A stretch of DNA of 64,000 bases from Isoetes taiwanensis (taxonomy: Eukaryota > Streptophyta > Lycopodiopsida > Isoetales > Isoetaceae), in assembly GCA_021234155.1 (NCBI GenBank), contig JAJEKV010000035.1:434001-498000 (forward strand), written 5' to 3'. A model generated the notes under the pieces. It saw only the letters and a program-made list of their open reading frames with translations, made no database searches and was not told the DNA's origin. Shown here piece by piece: positions 49,390-61,439 of the stretch (positions are counted from its first letter, which is position 1; the number at the start of each line of letters is the position of its first letter). Made by a program: the position numbers and the translations under genes.

Positions 49390-49883
49390 GACATTTCCGA
49401 TAACAGAATATGGAAACATTTTGTAATAAGACAGGCATTATCTGAGCAGTATAGCGGCACCGCCGCAAATCCGGATGCTCAACCCCCAGTGATACAGTCA
49501 TTCTTGCAATTTTGTTATGGAGGTTTTGATCGAACGACCCTCCAACGACGTGGGGTTCAGGTGAATTAAACATGAGCGCAGGCGAGTCGCTGTTGCTAGT
49601 AGAATTAGAACTTGTAACCCTCCATACACTCAGCTTTTTATAGGCTAAACCAGCTTCTTGAATGCTGATATAGTCGTTGGTTTCAAAACCACTGACAAGA
49701 TAAGATCCAGTGATCCAGATGTAGAATGGATCTCTCGGGTTGTATTTAACACGGTTTTTCAAAGACAGAACTCCCATCTTGCGTTGATAAATCAGGATAA
49801 TATGATGAAGAAGCATAGGTAGATTGTACCAAGATTACAATTGTTGTGAGAAGAATGACGGAAATGAGATTGCAGATTGCCAT
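49390..49883 (-). pseudogene. Truncated inverted copy of the membrane-protein gene
   Basis: It starts at ATG 49,883 with the same signal peptide and reads SLVSGFETNDYISIQEAGL-type sequence matching the locus at 30,409. An early frameshift and stop lie near 49,750, where CTTTGAAAAACCGTGTTAA replaces the other copy's frame. Similarity ends near 49,390, removing most of the ectodomain and all three membrane segments. At the place where the 30.4-kb gene loses a base this copy keeps it. The upstream flank is duplicated too, so it arose by DNA duplication, not retroposition. Confidence 0.85.
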
Positions 49884-50149
49884 TAGTATTGGGCTGCATT
49901 ATGGCAAATCGACATTTTTTTTTATAGAACTTTAAAACCTCCATTTCTCACATTGTGATAATTACCACATCAGAATTGAAGGCTATAAAATTGAAATTGA
50001 CAGGGACTTCTGTTATCATGAACATACGCAGAAAGACTTGGACGGCGTAAGGATTGGGAAAGCACAAAGACCTGGATGACGTAAGGATTTGGGAAAGCCA
50101 TTCACCATTCCTTAATCTTTATACATAAAAGAAATTTATCGCGGCGGGC

Positions 50150-51298
50150 CGCCGTGAACATTTTTTTACTTCCAATCCTGTGAAGTTGGAGGTATGCACT
50201 AAGTTCGAGGTTGTGTTACGTTGAGGGTCTACAATAAGCTCCATGTCGTGTTAAATTGGAGGTCCTTAATAAGTTCCACGTCGTGGTGTCATGCAAATGA
50301 ATATGAATAAAGCACATCCAGATGAAAATATGAGCTTAGAAAGCCAACTTCACTTGAGCCTTCTTGAATGGAGGCACAATCACTCTTTTGATTCATATCC
50401 TTAGTTTGAAACTCTACTAGAAGAAACAGAATGGAGCTTTAGCGATTTTTGACTCCTGTTAGAAACCCTACCTAAAGAAACAGAAAGAAACTTTAGCGAT
50501 TCTTGCCAAAGTTCCCCATTTGCCACTTCCCATTAATATTGGCAAAAGGGATAAATTTCCTTTCTTACTGGAAAGTCAATGCATCTGGGTCATTCCATCC
50601 ATAGGCAAACATCATAGCCTCAAAACAGATCATTCCATACAAATATTGCAGATATTTTTTGTCCCATTTCGCAAAACTCTAGATGCTTTTTGTTGAATAT
50701 GAAGGTTTATGCATTTAAATAAAGGGAAAGTTGTGAAATTGACATTTGGGGCAATTTCTACAATGCCCTTCAAAGACTTGATAATTTCAAAATGCTCTTT
50801 GGGCAGGTCATGGGTAGGTTAGTGAGATATCTCGCTTCTTCTTCGGCGTATGGTTTGGGAATTGTTTGATCCTCAAACAATTTTTCCGGTTCACGGTAAT
50901 CAAATTTGGTTAAGTGTCTTAAACACATATGTGTTCCTGCAGAATATGGGTTCATTTGCCTGACGGGATTACAATGGGGGTTCTGTTATAATGTTGGCTT
51001 TGCTGTCTGTTTTGCAGATGTAGATTGTTATCTCAAGTCATATTGATTATTGACATAGCCATATGGCCGAGTTTCGTAATGTAGTCCATCAGCCTTTCCA
51101 CAAGTCCGAAGTAATTATCATGCACCATCTTATGAATTCTATGAAGAATTGAGTTATGATAAAGGGAGGTGGTCGGACTTGATTTCCTTCTGCATCCATT
51201 GATTCGGCATTTGAAAACGCGTCAGAAACATGCAATAGCAAGTTGTATTTGGCTTTAATGTGGCATCTTCACGGCTGTGGAGTGCATTTTGTAAGCTT
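50150..51298. other. Spacer with possible minus-strand exon scraps
   Basis: AAATTTATCGCGGCGG at about 50,136 recurs at about 60,193, both near Helitron or duplication edges. A minus frame at 50,955-50,770 and sequence up to 51,150 look exon-like but I do not recognise them. Confidence 0.35.
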
Positions 51299-51543
51299 AT
51301 TTGTTTAAGCTCTATGCATCATCTAGATGCTTATCCCAACTACAACAATACACAAATATGTATGTACATCTGCGGTAATCATTTATTCAATCCAGCAAAC
51401 ATATTACTCTTTTACAAACATATTACTGGTATTTGTTTAAGCTCTGTGCATCATCAAAATGCTTACTCCAGCTGCAACAATACCACAAATATATTTGTAC
51501 ATCTGGGGTAATCATTTATTCAATCCAGCAAATATATTACTCT
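51299..51543. repeat. 132-bp tandem duplication
   Basis: TTTGTTTAAGCTCT through AATCCAGCAAAC-type sequence occurs twice (starts about 51,299 and 51,431) with about 10% difference. Confidence 0.85.
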
Positions 51544-51972
51544 AGTGGACACCTATAATTAAATATATAGTTGAATATACTCATGAAGCAATCACACATC
51601 TACCATCAAGATTAGATAGTGGAAAAAGGTGAGATAATGCCCACCGATCCAATGGCTCGGATCGATGGCATTCTTTTGTACACCCAATAAGCATAATGAT
51701 GCATTCATCTTTACTCTGGCATAAGCCACCTTTGCTAATTATGCCTTATACGTCAAAGAAACAAACAAATTCAATTTTCTTTCTAAATGCTTCAGGAATT
51801 CTAGGTCTTTTTGCTGTTAAAACAGATCAGTAGACATGTTTTTCTTTCTCAGAAGCTCTGAGCCATCATAGCTATGGCAACCCTCATTCCTTTTCCTTTT
51901 AATATGTTTACAACATCTGACTCAAGACATTTCAATCAATGGTAAGATACATGAACAAAAGGTTTTCCTTAC

Positions 51973-52070
51973 CCAATTGTCCATTCATTGTGCAGCTCAA
52001 ACTTTGCCCAATTGTGCATTCATTGTGCAGCTCAACTCTTATCTAATTGTGCACTCATTGTGCAGCTCAA
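51973..52070. repeat. Three tandem copies, 35-bp unit
   Basis: AATTGTGCATTCATTGTGCA then GCTCAA occurs at 51,973, 52,009 and 52,044. Confidence 0.85.
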
Positions 52071-52700
52071 GTTTACAGTTATATGAAGGTTCTGAAAGCA
52101 ATTTAATTTCTCTAGCCAAGAACATTTGAAGTTTGAATTTGTGACATTCAAACTGTAGAGCAATCCCAGTGATAATTATAAGTCTCAAATAACATAAAGA
52201 ATCGGATTGTTGAGTATAACACAGAAGATCAGGAACAATCCTACGTTAAAAGTTACCTACAATTTGAAGATGCAGGCTGAGATTCCACAGCAAATCTAAT
52301 ACTATGCTGCAATATTAAGAGCTACTTGAATTCCTAAATGTACAACTCCATGGAATATAAACAACATGAAGCATATGTTTAGTTTACTGTGGAATGCATC
52401 TTTACCTTAACTAATAGTCGGCAAAGGATGAAGACTCAAGTGTCTTTCGATTAATTGAAGGAAGAATGCATGGAAAATGATTGTTTCAATAATCTCATAA
52501 GACCTTTCACAAAGTCAAATACTATTGTTAACAAAGACGATTAGTTGAAGAGAGAAATTTATATGAATCCTCAACTTCTTACGTTTTATTGAACTTTTTA
52601 CCACCAATCTCCCAAATTCAATCTTGTCAAAAGAGTGCAGCTTATATAGGGCTCATGATATTCTTGACAAGAATGACCGACCTCTGCGTCCTCTTCCAGT
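52071..52700. other. AT-rich spacer
   Basis: No gene, repeat array or transposon end recognised. Confidence 0.5.
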
Positions 52701-52702
52701 AA

Positions 52703-53465
52703 TAGAATAGAATAGAATAGATTTTTTAGCGTCCACGGAGACCGATTGGCCTATGGGACCCAAAAAAAAAAGAGCAGCAAGCGTATTACTGACAGGATTA
52801 AAAAACCCCTGCCCCGAAGGGTTTTCGAGGGAAAAACCTTAGCCGTAATAAGTATGCTGGCATGCTGTACAATTGTATAGGATAGTTCAATACCACCCGG
52901 GAGGACACAACTGAGTCCGTGCATCAATAACCTCCTAGAGGTATGACCCCAACAAACCCACTGACACTGTATTCAATAACTCATGCAACGGTTGGCCAGG
53001 CACTAGTAATCGAACATACCGCTCTCGGATATGGGCAAACGCTGGGCAGATTTGGAGGGCATGGCATTCATCCTCAATGACGCCCTGGTGGCAACACTGG
53101 CAAAGCCTTTGCTCTCGTGCTTCCCGAGCCCAACGTCCTGTCTGAATGCGGAGGCGATGTGCATGGGCAACTGGGTGTACAAGTACTGGTGTGGGCCTCT
53201 CGTGAGCCTAGGATTGACTTGCTGCTGATAGTGTGCCAGCTTAACGTGCGTCAGAGCATCTGCATCCCAGAGCTTGCGAAGGAAAGTAGCATCTAGGTAC
53301 AACTTAAGTGCCTTGTGATCTTTCTTTGTCCTTATATGTATAAACCATTTATCCATAGCATGATAGTATTCTAGGTAATCTTTAAAATGGATTCCAGCAA
53401 TGTTCGACGCGATAAGCGGGCCAACACCTTTGCAGTTGCAATACGAAGCAAAAAAGCACAAATGT
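52703..53465 (-). mobile_element. LINE 3' end with pentanucleotide tail
   Basis: The minus frame 53,461-53,003 reads LRKLWDADALTHVKLAHYQQ, VNPRLTRGPHQYLYTQLPM and a degenerate zinc-finger. It is followed by the family's 3' signature (GGTTTTTCCCTCGAAAACCC, GGGTCCCATAGGCCAATCGG). The terminal tail on the plus strand is AATAGAATAGAATAG at about 52,703. It is the same LINE family as 47,005-48,121. Confidence 0.8.
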
Positions 53466-56319
53466 CAGGAGTAGTTGTTTACCTTTGAATTTCTTATACT
53501 TTCATCTTTGGATTTCTTATAGTTTCATCGATTAAAATAAGGCAAGCAAACAAATACAAATCTGACTATTGGATTTTTGCAATGCACTTCATGTTTTTCA
53601 TCTAAACAAATGCATTGAAAACAAACCTTGACGTCCAAGTCATCCACTTCGCCAGCAGATTGAGCTAGGAAATAAAAAAGCATGATAGATTGTGTAAGCA
53701 TATCTGAGCAAATTAGAGGCTTTGCAATCATCAGACCGTAACACAAATATTTGCCTTGCCAACTTTGGAGATGTCGATGTCACATTTTGGAAGCCAAAAA
53801 TCTAAGCAAGCAGACAAACATAGAACATAGAATTAAACATCGATTAGACTTTGATAAAGAGGTGAAAATAAATAAAAAGCGACCCTAATAGTTCATGCAT
53901 TCTTGATACGCTTCCCCCTAACTTGACTTAATTACAATGCAGATTATAAGCAATATCAAGAAATAAGTCGAATTACCATCTGATGTATTTGGTGACCACT
54001 GTTTCTACATGCTAAAAAGGTTGAGGAAAAAACTACCTCTAGAATGCCTTTTCCAGTGATTATTTTAATTGCTAGAGCTGAAACAAATCTAAGCATTACC
54101 AGGTGCCCTAACCATATATCAACACTGCTATAACGATTGTTCACAATAGATCAAACTGTTAGATCCCCTCTGCCACTGGCTTTTAGTGCCAAAGCCCCTC
54201 TTAACACTGCACATTCCATGTGAATATGGAAAGAAATAAGATACTCTTGAAAATCCTTATCCATTCAACATTTGAGTTAGGATTATTCATAAGTTGCAAA
54301 AATAAAGTGGGAAAAGAACGCATGTGAAGAACCAAAGAAATAATTGGGTGAATTCTTGAAAGAGCAAGAAGGTTTCCCTAATCCATCGAATGAGCCATAG
54401 AAAGTTCTTGTTTCTCACCCATTTGCTTCTCATGGCCATGCTTTTCCCTGGTGTGTATGCCCCAGCTTCATTTCCATAGCTCTTGATCCAAATTTTTGGA
54501 TTCCCAACCTAAACCCATGATCAAAAGTCAAAATAACTATCCAAATCAGTGTCAAAGGCTCAAAATAATATTAAGAAAAATATTTTCTGAACAATTCAGT
54601 TCAAAAAACAGGCTTCAATTTATGATTTAGCATAGGAGGACACATCCTATAGGGCATGATTCACGACACATACTATAGGATTTTTATAACTAATGTAGAT
54701 AAATTAAGCACTTCAACTTTAGCCCCCCCCTTACACCCCTCTACATGAAATCCTCATTTTTCTAACTAGCACTTTTTACATGAAATCCCCATCTATCTTC
54801 TAACCAACCCTCTCTCTTCCCCTAACCTATATACCATTATCTGTTTGCGGCACCGGATTTGTGAAAAAAGATGAGGCACAAGCTTCTTGTTGAGCATGAC
54901 AAAAAAAAAAGGAGAAGCACGAAGCTCCGACTTACAATGCTTAGATGTATACAACTAAAAGATCGCAGATATTGTTGCCTATCAAATACTGAAGGTAGCA
55001 CATGCCTCATTGTTACATCTTGAAACCATATTCTTTACGGGGGCATAAAATGACATGAATGTCATATGCCTATGGGAGACTGCTCGAGTAGATCTTGATA
55101 CCACCATAATAGGATGGGATGGATTTTCCATAAATATCCAGATGTTTTGGCCAATTGTTGGTTAGGACATTACAGGAGATGGGTTTGAATAAATTGCTCC
55201 ATCTTAAGTGACATTTTCATGGTTTTATGCCTTATGGTGAATGCCATGTTTCATAATTTTGATGCTTGTCTTTTAGATGGGTTAACAAAGCTTTTCTTGT
55301 ATGAGTGGTTCCCATAGTATTGTTTTAATCATCAGCACAGTTTAGAACTTCCCTCACAAGACAAGAGGTTCTTCTAACACCTACCTACATAGGGAGAAGG
55401 TACAGACTTGGGTCAAAGCATAGAGCTGGCGGGCACTTTTTGTGTTGGTGACACATAGTGCTTAGTGGGTGCTTTCTTGAAATATTTTCTTTGTTTCTTT
55501 TTTTATATTTTTATATATTTTTGTGATATTTTTCTCTAAAACGCATTAACATTTCGCCTTGGAATACAAAAAAGAAAAATAAAATACTTTTCAGCACTGG
55601 GTGCTTGATTAGTGCAAAAATTTCTCCCGGCTCTATGCTTTGACCCACTTGCTAAGAATGGTTGAATGAGTGGAACTATATAAGCTAAGATGAATGCTTT
55701 CTTTGACTTCTTGTACTTAAAAGTAAATAAATCTTGCATTAACTACAGTAATATGAATTCAATATAGTGCATGTTTGGTGCAATTTTAGACTGAACTAAT
55801 GGTCCTAGTTGTAGGTCTTTTTGTCTTTCACTTATCAATACATGGATGGATGGATGGATAGTAGGACAAATGAATGAATTCAATCTTAATGTGCACAACT
55901 TGGCAATCCTCTTAAACTCAACTATCCAAGTATAAAATATCTGATGACTACTTCAATGATCCAAGTATAAAATACTTGATATAATCTGCAAATGTGTTTA
56001 TATTTTTATCATGTATTTTTCATGAAAACTACTTTGTTCTACCTATAGAACCCCATTATCGGATAGGGAAAACATCGGGCCCTCAATATCAGCTTGGGAC
56101 TTAAATAAGCTCATGGGAACAAAAGAATTTGTTGCATTGTTGAAGAGAGAAATCAGATTTTGGAACCAAGTAAATGTTGGATATGGACAACTAATGAAGG
56201 TCATAAAGTATCGCCTTAAAATGCAAGTATGAACATGTTTCTCATCATTCAGATCTTCATGACATGAGGTTGTTTAGAACATATGGCCATCAGCATCCAA
56301 CTTTAAGTTTTCTTAAAAC
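53466..56319. other. Long AT-rich stretch without recognisable gene
   Basis: Frames are all short (under 75 codons) and unrecognised. A GGAT tetranucleotide run lies near 55,843-55,860. I see no transposon ends. Confidence 0.5.
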
Positions 56320-57687
56320 ACTAGTTATGGTGCCCAGCGTTGCTGGGCACCGTCCTTTTTGTTAATGTCGTGCTAGCAAACTCCTCTTGTATTTGCACAA
56401 TTCATTCCTTGTATTTGTTACATCTATGTTGGCCTAGCATGTAAGACAGAACTTGCATACGCAATCGTATTTGTTACATTTGTATTGGTGGTTTCCCTCT
56501 CCAATTGATTAGCAAAGAAATATGATTGGCCTTTTCATGACATGTTCTGCCTTTTCATGACCTGTTCCTAGAGTGATGACTGTTAATGCAGTTGTTCATG
56601 GAGTGTTGAAAGATAATGCAGTTGTTCATGGAGTGCTGTTTAAGTTATAAAATATTTTGTTGCCTTAAACTGCTATAATAAAACGAACATGCTTAGTTTT
56701 GGCGAATGGCTTAAAGGACAATAAACAGTTGTTCATGGAATGCCGCATAACATTGCCCCCAACCGCTATAACAAAAGGACATGCTTATCGGCAAAGGCCT
56801 AAAGGATAATAAAGCAATTGTATTTGTTTGAAATCATAGATAGCTTGTCTAAAGAAAAAACCCTATTTGGTTGGCCCACTCATGGTATAACTGCATATGA
56901 AAAGTTAAAACGAAGTTGTTTGACATTTGTGGAGTGGGGCAGGGCAACTCGTATATGCATATGAAAAGTTGAAACGAATTTGTTTGACATTTGTCGTTAG
57001 TGAAGTTTGTATTTGTATATTTGTATTTGAGCTGACCTGTGTGGCAGAGAGTAGAGTTGTGCATTAGTAATGCACACTTGTAATCTTCATGGTATATCAG
57101 TCATGTGGGTATGCATATGCTTACAACCCTGGTCAAGAAAAGGGAAGTGAACAGAGGTTGTCCCACTCGTGGGGTGGCTATGTGAATATGAAAAGTTAAA
57201 ACAAAAGTTGTTTGAGATTTGTAGTCAATGAAGCTTGCAATTGTATTTGAGCTGACCTGTGTGGTGGGGAGTAGAGCTGTGGATTAATAATACAGAACTT
57301 GTAATCTTCATAGTATATCAGCCATGTGGGCATGCTTACAACCCTGGTCATCTAGGTTATTCAATGTGGTCTGCGTTGGAGACTTGCCTTCAGAATATTT
57401 AGTGTAAACTCTAGCTTTCTTGCATCCTCCTTTCCCTAGAATTGATTTTGTAAAGACCATTGTCTTGCGTGGTAAAAGGTAATTTACATCCTTCATTTTG
57501 TGGTTAATAAAATGGATGCATTTTGTAGTTAACAAAATGGATGTCTCTCATAGGAGCGTGATATTTTGTGGCAAAACCCAATCCAGAATAAAGGTGGTGC
57601 TTGTGACAGTCAACTCAAATTTGTCTCTAAATGAAATGTTGTGAAGAACTTCTGTTTAATCCTGAATATTATGTCGAAACACAAAGA

Positions 57688-57835
57688 TATGGTATATATA
57701 GTTCTTCTAGTGGATAGAGCTATCAAAGCTAAAAGACTTAAATATGACTTTCCATCTTCACTATGGTATATATAGTTCTTCTAGTGGATAGAGCTATCAA
57801 AGCTAAAAGACTTGAATATGACTTTCCATCTTCAC
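57688..57835. repeat. 74-bp tandem duplication, almost perfect
   Basis: TATGGTATATATAGTTCTTC through TCCATCTTCAC repeats with one visible difference, so the event is recent or the copy is a sequence-assembly artefact. Confidence 0.9.
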
Positions 57836-58139
57836 TTGCATCTACGCTTTAGAGACTCAAATATTGTCTGTAGAATTCAACTCAACAACTGTAAAGATAG
57901 AATAAAAAAGAGAGTCGGATTGGCAAGGCCATACCTCCCTTTTTCTATTCAGAGAAAAACCACATTGTAATCAGTGCGGCAATATAATAATAACCTCCAG
58001 CCATACAACCAGAGAATTTCTTTGTAAAAGCACAATAAGGTAAATGGACCACGATATACCACAAATTATTTAACACACTTTATTGATTAGTTGCCTTCCC
58101 TTCTCAATCAAATATAAGCTTTAGCTATTGCCTCAAAAG

Positions 58140-58278
58140 CAAGCAGTAACTGGACAAACACCCTTTGCTTCGACAAACACCTTTTGCAGTACCTTCTTCG
58201 AAGATAAAAAGCAAATGCTGCTTCGACAAACACCTTTTGCAGAACCTCCTTCAAAGATAAAAAGCAAATGCAGCTACA
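58140..58278. repeat. Tandem repeat, 63-bp unit
   Basis: GCTTCGACAAACACCTTTTG through GATAAAAAGCAAATGC occurs about twice, with an extra partial copy at the left. Confidence 0.85.
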
Positions 58279-60155
58279 TCCTTTATATTTGCTAAATGAG
58301 TGCCTAGAAAAGAAACAGCAAGAATGCATAAAAGAGAATACATTTATTGCAACAAAACCATTACAAATAAAACCTTACCTCCATTTAACCCGGATGCCCA
58401 CTTGAAATTTCCATGATGATACAGTGTCGGGATAAACCTTCAATAAGGATTCACACAAATTTACATAAACAGAGATATATCAAAGAGCACACATAAGAAC
58501 ACATTGTACATCAAAACAAATTGCAGAGTAGATCATAATAAATTATAGAGTGTTCATGCAAGAAGAACATGGCTTAGAAAATATTTGTCTGAAAATGTGA
58601 TGCCGATGCATTTTGAACAAAAAAATAGCAACGAAAAAAGCCTATTAGCATCATTTGTAGTCTGCCTATCAATGCTTCAAATAGTAGATCAACTTCTTAC
58701 CAGATCGATATCATGATTCGCTCTAAACAGTTGCAGCAGAATTATATATTCAAGTCAATATTGGAGCTCCACTGGGACTGAAAATCAGAGTCCCAACATA
58801 AGAGGAAAAACATACTTCTTCACTGAAGAATAGATAGAAGAGCAGTTATATACTGGAGATACGATTATAGTGCGGAGTTACTTGAATCCTTGAACAAACA
58901 CTGTTTCAAGTGTTCAACAATTAATGCAGGTCACCACAACTCCCTGCCAGATTTACATTAAGCCATGCCTTCACATATGTTGATGGTGATGTTTTCATTT
59001 ACCTGCTCGATGAAAGAAGAAACATGTGTGCTCAAGAACGAAAAAGGGAACACCTAGATTGCAGAACAAATGGAGCCCTTGCTTGCACAACTACAACAAA
59101 GCAAATGAAGGAAGAATGAGGTCACCATCATTCTCTAGACCTCCTTTTCCACATTTTAATTTCTTCTTCCACATGGAGCCAAAAGATTCACAGAAAGCAG
59201 AAAGCAACACCCAAAAGATGAATACAATATGCTGTTGTGGAGTAGGAGCTGCGGTTCCAAACAAAAAAATGAGATCCTAAAACATAATCCTGGGCTGAAG
59301 AAGGAATGAAAAATATCATCACGTACCCATTTAGCATGGATCTTGCGGGTTCTTGCTTGCATGAAGTCGCAAAATATCATCTCCATTGGCATATGCAACC
59401 CTCTTTACAGTCGTTCGGGTAGCTTCCGTAAGGCTAAGGCTGAGATTCCAATGCGGAAGATGCTATGAGTTCATGGTTTTACCAATGGTAAGGTTCACCA
59501 ATGGAAGATGCTCTGTTCTTATGTTTATTCATTTTTGCGGGAGCTATGTCCGCTCAACCTCAGGCATCACTTACAAAGCAATGGTGCAACGGGATTGGAC
59601 TGCCAAATTAATCGGAGATGGGCAACCCATTATGAATTGGAAGTTTATAGAAACAGAGTTAGATGCAGATGGCAGGGTGCAAAATGACAGCACCAAGAGC
59701 ATTGGTTGCGGTCGAACTCTTGCGGCAAACAAAGCTTACCGAACCTCGATGATGCCGGACCCAGCGCCCACCAAAAGGTGGAAACGTAGTCTGATTCTGC
59801 TGTATGGCTCAATAAACAGCCCTAACTCTTACGGGCTCACGCTAGTCTAGATGAAGTGCATCAACCTTGATGCACTCTGGCGACAGAAATGTATGAAGAG
59901 GCCCATATCCGTTTGCAAGTTGCCGTTGTCGCCATAGCTTGCCATCGGGCGCCATAGTTAAGCTCTAAAAATTGTGATAACAATGGGCTTCTAGACAAAA
60001 GGGCTTTATTTGGACCTTCTAAATTAAAAAAAAAGGCTTCGTTTGGACCCTAAAAAAAAAGGCTTCGTTTGGACCCTTTGATCTTGGCAGGTCATTTGTG
60101 GCCGTTAGATCTAGGGCGTGGTCCATTACTTGCACTAAAACATTATAATATAAGA

Positions 60156-61439
60156 TTCAAGAAATGCATTGTATCTAATTAATACATACAAGAAATTTAT
60201 CGCGGCGGAGAACATTTCTCTTCCCTACCTACTTCGTATATTTGGGATCATCACAGGATAGATGCAAACCAAAAAGGTTCTGCTTTGAAATTGAATAGCA
60301 CCAAAGAATAAGTGCAATATTTTGTTGATGTGGCCTTTGTTACTTCACAATAAATTGCCACAACCCAAATTTTGACAAATTAAGAAAAACATGCATTTTA
60401 TTGTTGTCATATTTTTGTTGATGTGACTTCATATGCAATACATCAAATAGTGTTTTTGTTGCTGTGGACAATTATGTGCAAAATATTGTCATTCCACTAT
60501 TTCTCACACACATAGCCATGCAACATGAACTTAGGCTTAGTTGTAGAAATGACAAAGAAAATGGTTGTTCTAGACCCAATAAGATAACGACATGTAAGTG
60601 GAAAAGAGACATTTTGTACGACCAAATGAAGAAATTGATAGGGACTGCACGACACCATTCATTTGGTAGAACAATCCAGTACATTGAAGGATCTGTATAA
60701 GCTTCTCCAAAGAGAAAGAATTTCAATTTAGCGCACTGTGCTGACATAAGCTGGTCATACTTTCTAAGTCTAAAATTGAAGTTCTAGTTCCCAAACCCTC
60801 TATTACAATTACAAAAACTAAAGCTCTAGAGCTCCAAATTGGGCATATTTTCGGCTTCCTTAAAGTTGGCAAAGTATACGCCATTTTAAAAATGATTGTG
60901 GTCTTGTTTGCTCTGCTACATTGTCCTTACATTCCTTACATATTTAGACGTCCTTACATTCCTTACATAACATGATTGCATTTGAAACGGGAGTGTTGCA
61001 CAACTCCCGTTTCAAAGATTCCCTGTAAAAAACACAACATGATCCAGAAAGTGATCTTTTTGGGCTGAGGTTGAGATTCTTCAATAGTTCAATTTTTTGT
61101 TATCCTAATTTTGGCCCCTCATGCAGGGGAGAACTTGTTTTTGTAAAATAACATACATGAAAAGAGCAAATTTTAGAAATGCAATGTAAATCTCTCAAAG
61201 TGTTACAAAAAAAACCATCATCTGTGGGATGAAAAAAAAAATATATTTCAGATATTTTGGTAACACATCAATTTTGGCAATGATAATAATAATTTGTTAG
61301 TCAGTTTTGAATTCAAAGGTCCAAGATGTACTCATCATCATCCTTCTTGCTTGTCTCAGGCTGTTCTTTTGTTGTCGACTGCTGCTTGTCCGGTGAAGTA
61401 ACCCGTTCTTCTGCAGCTTTGTCTTTTGGATTAACAAGC
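60156..61439. repeat. Spacer with small tandem repeat and perfect hairpin
   Basis: TCCTTACATTCCTTACATA occurs at 60,924 and 60,951. TTTGAAACGGGAGT at 60,981 pairs perfectly with ACTCCCGTTTCAAA ending at 61,016 (14-bp stem, 8-base loop). Nothing coding is recognised. A minus frame ends near 61,440 and belongs to the gene to the right. Confidence 0.6.

Larger units (their letters stand above)
56320..60155 (-). mobile_element. Helitron, 3.84 kb
   Basis: On the minus strand it begins TCTTATATTATAATGTTTTA (right edge 60,155, followed by T, which fits the A|T rule). Its subterminal AATGGACCACGCCCTAGATC matches the family. It ends with a GCCCAGCAACGCTGGGC hairpin and CTAGT at 56,324-56,320. The base outside the 3' end is C, where A is expected. 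The last 800 bases match 42,480-43,285 inverted. The interior has unrecognised coding-like scraps (59,386-59,850; minus 57,535-57,308) and tandem duplications. No Rep/helicase. Confidence 0.85.
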
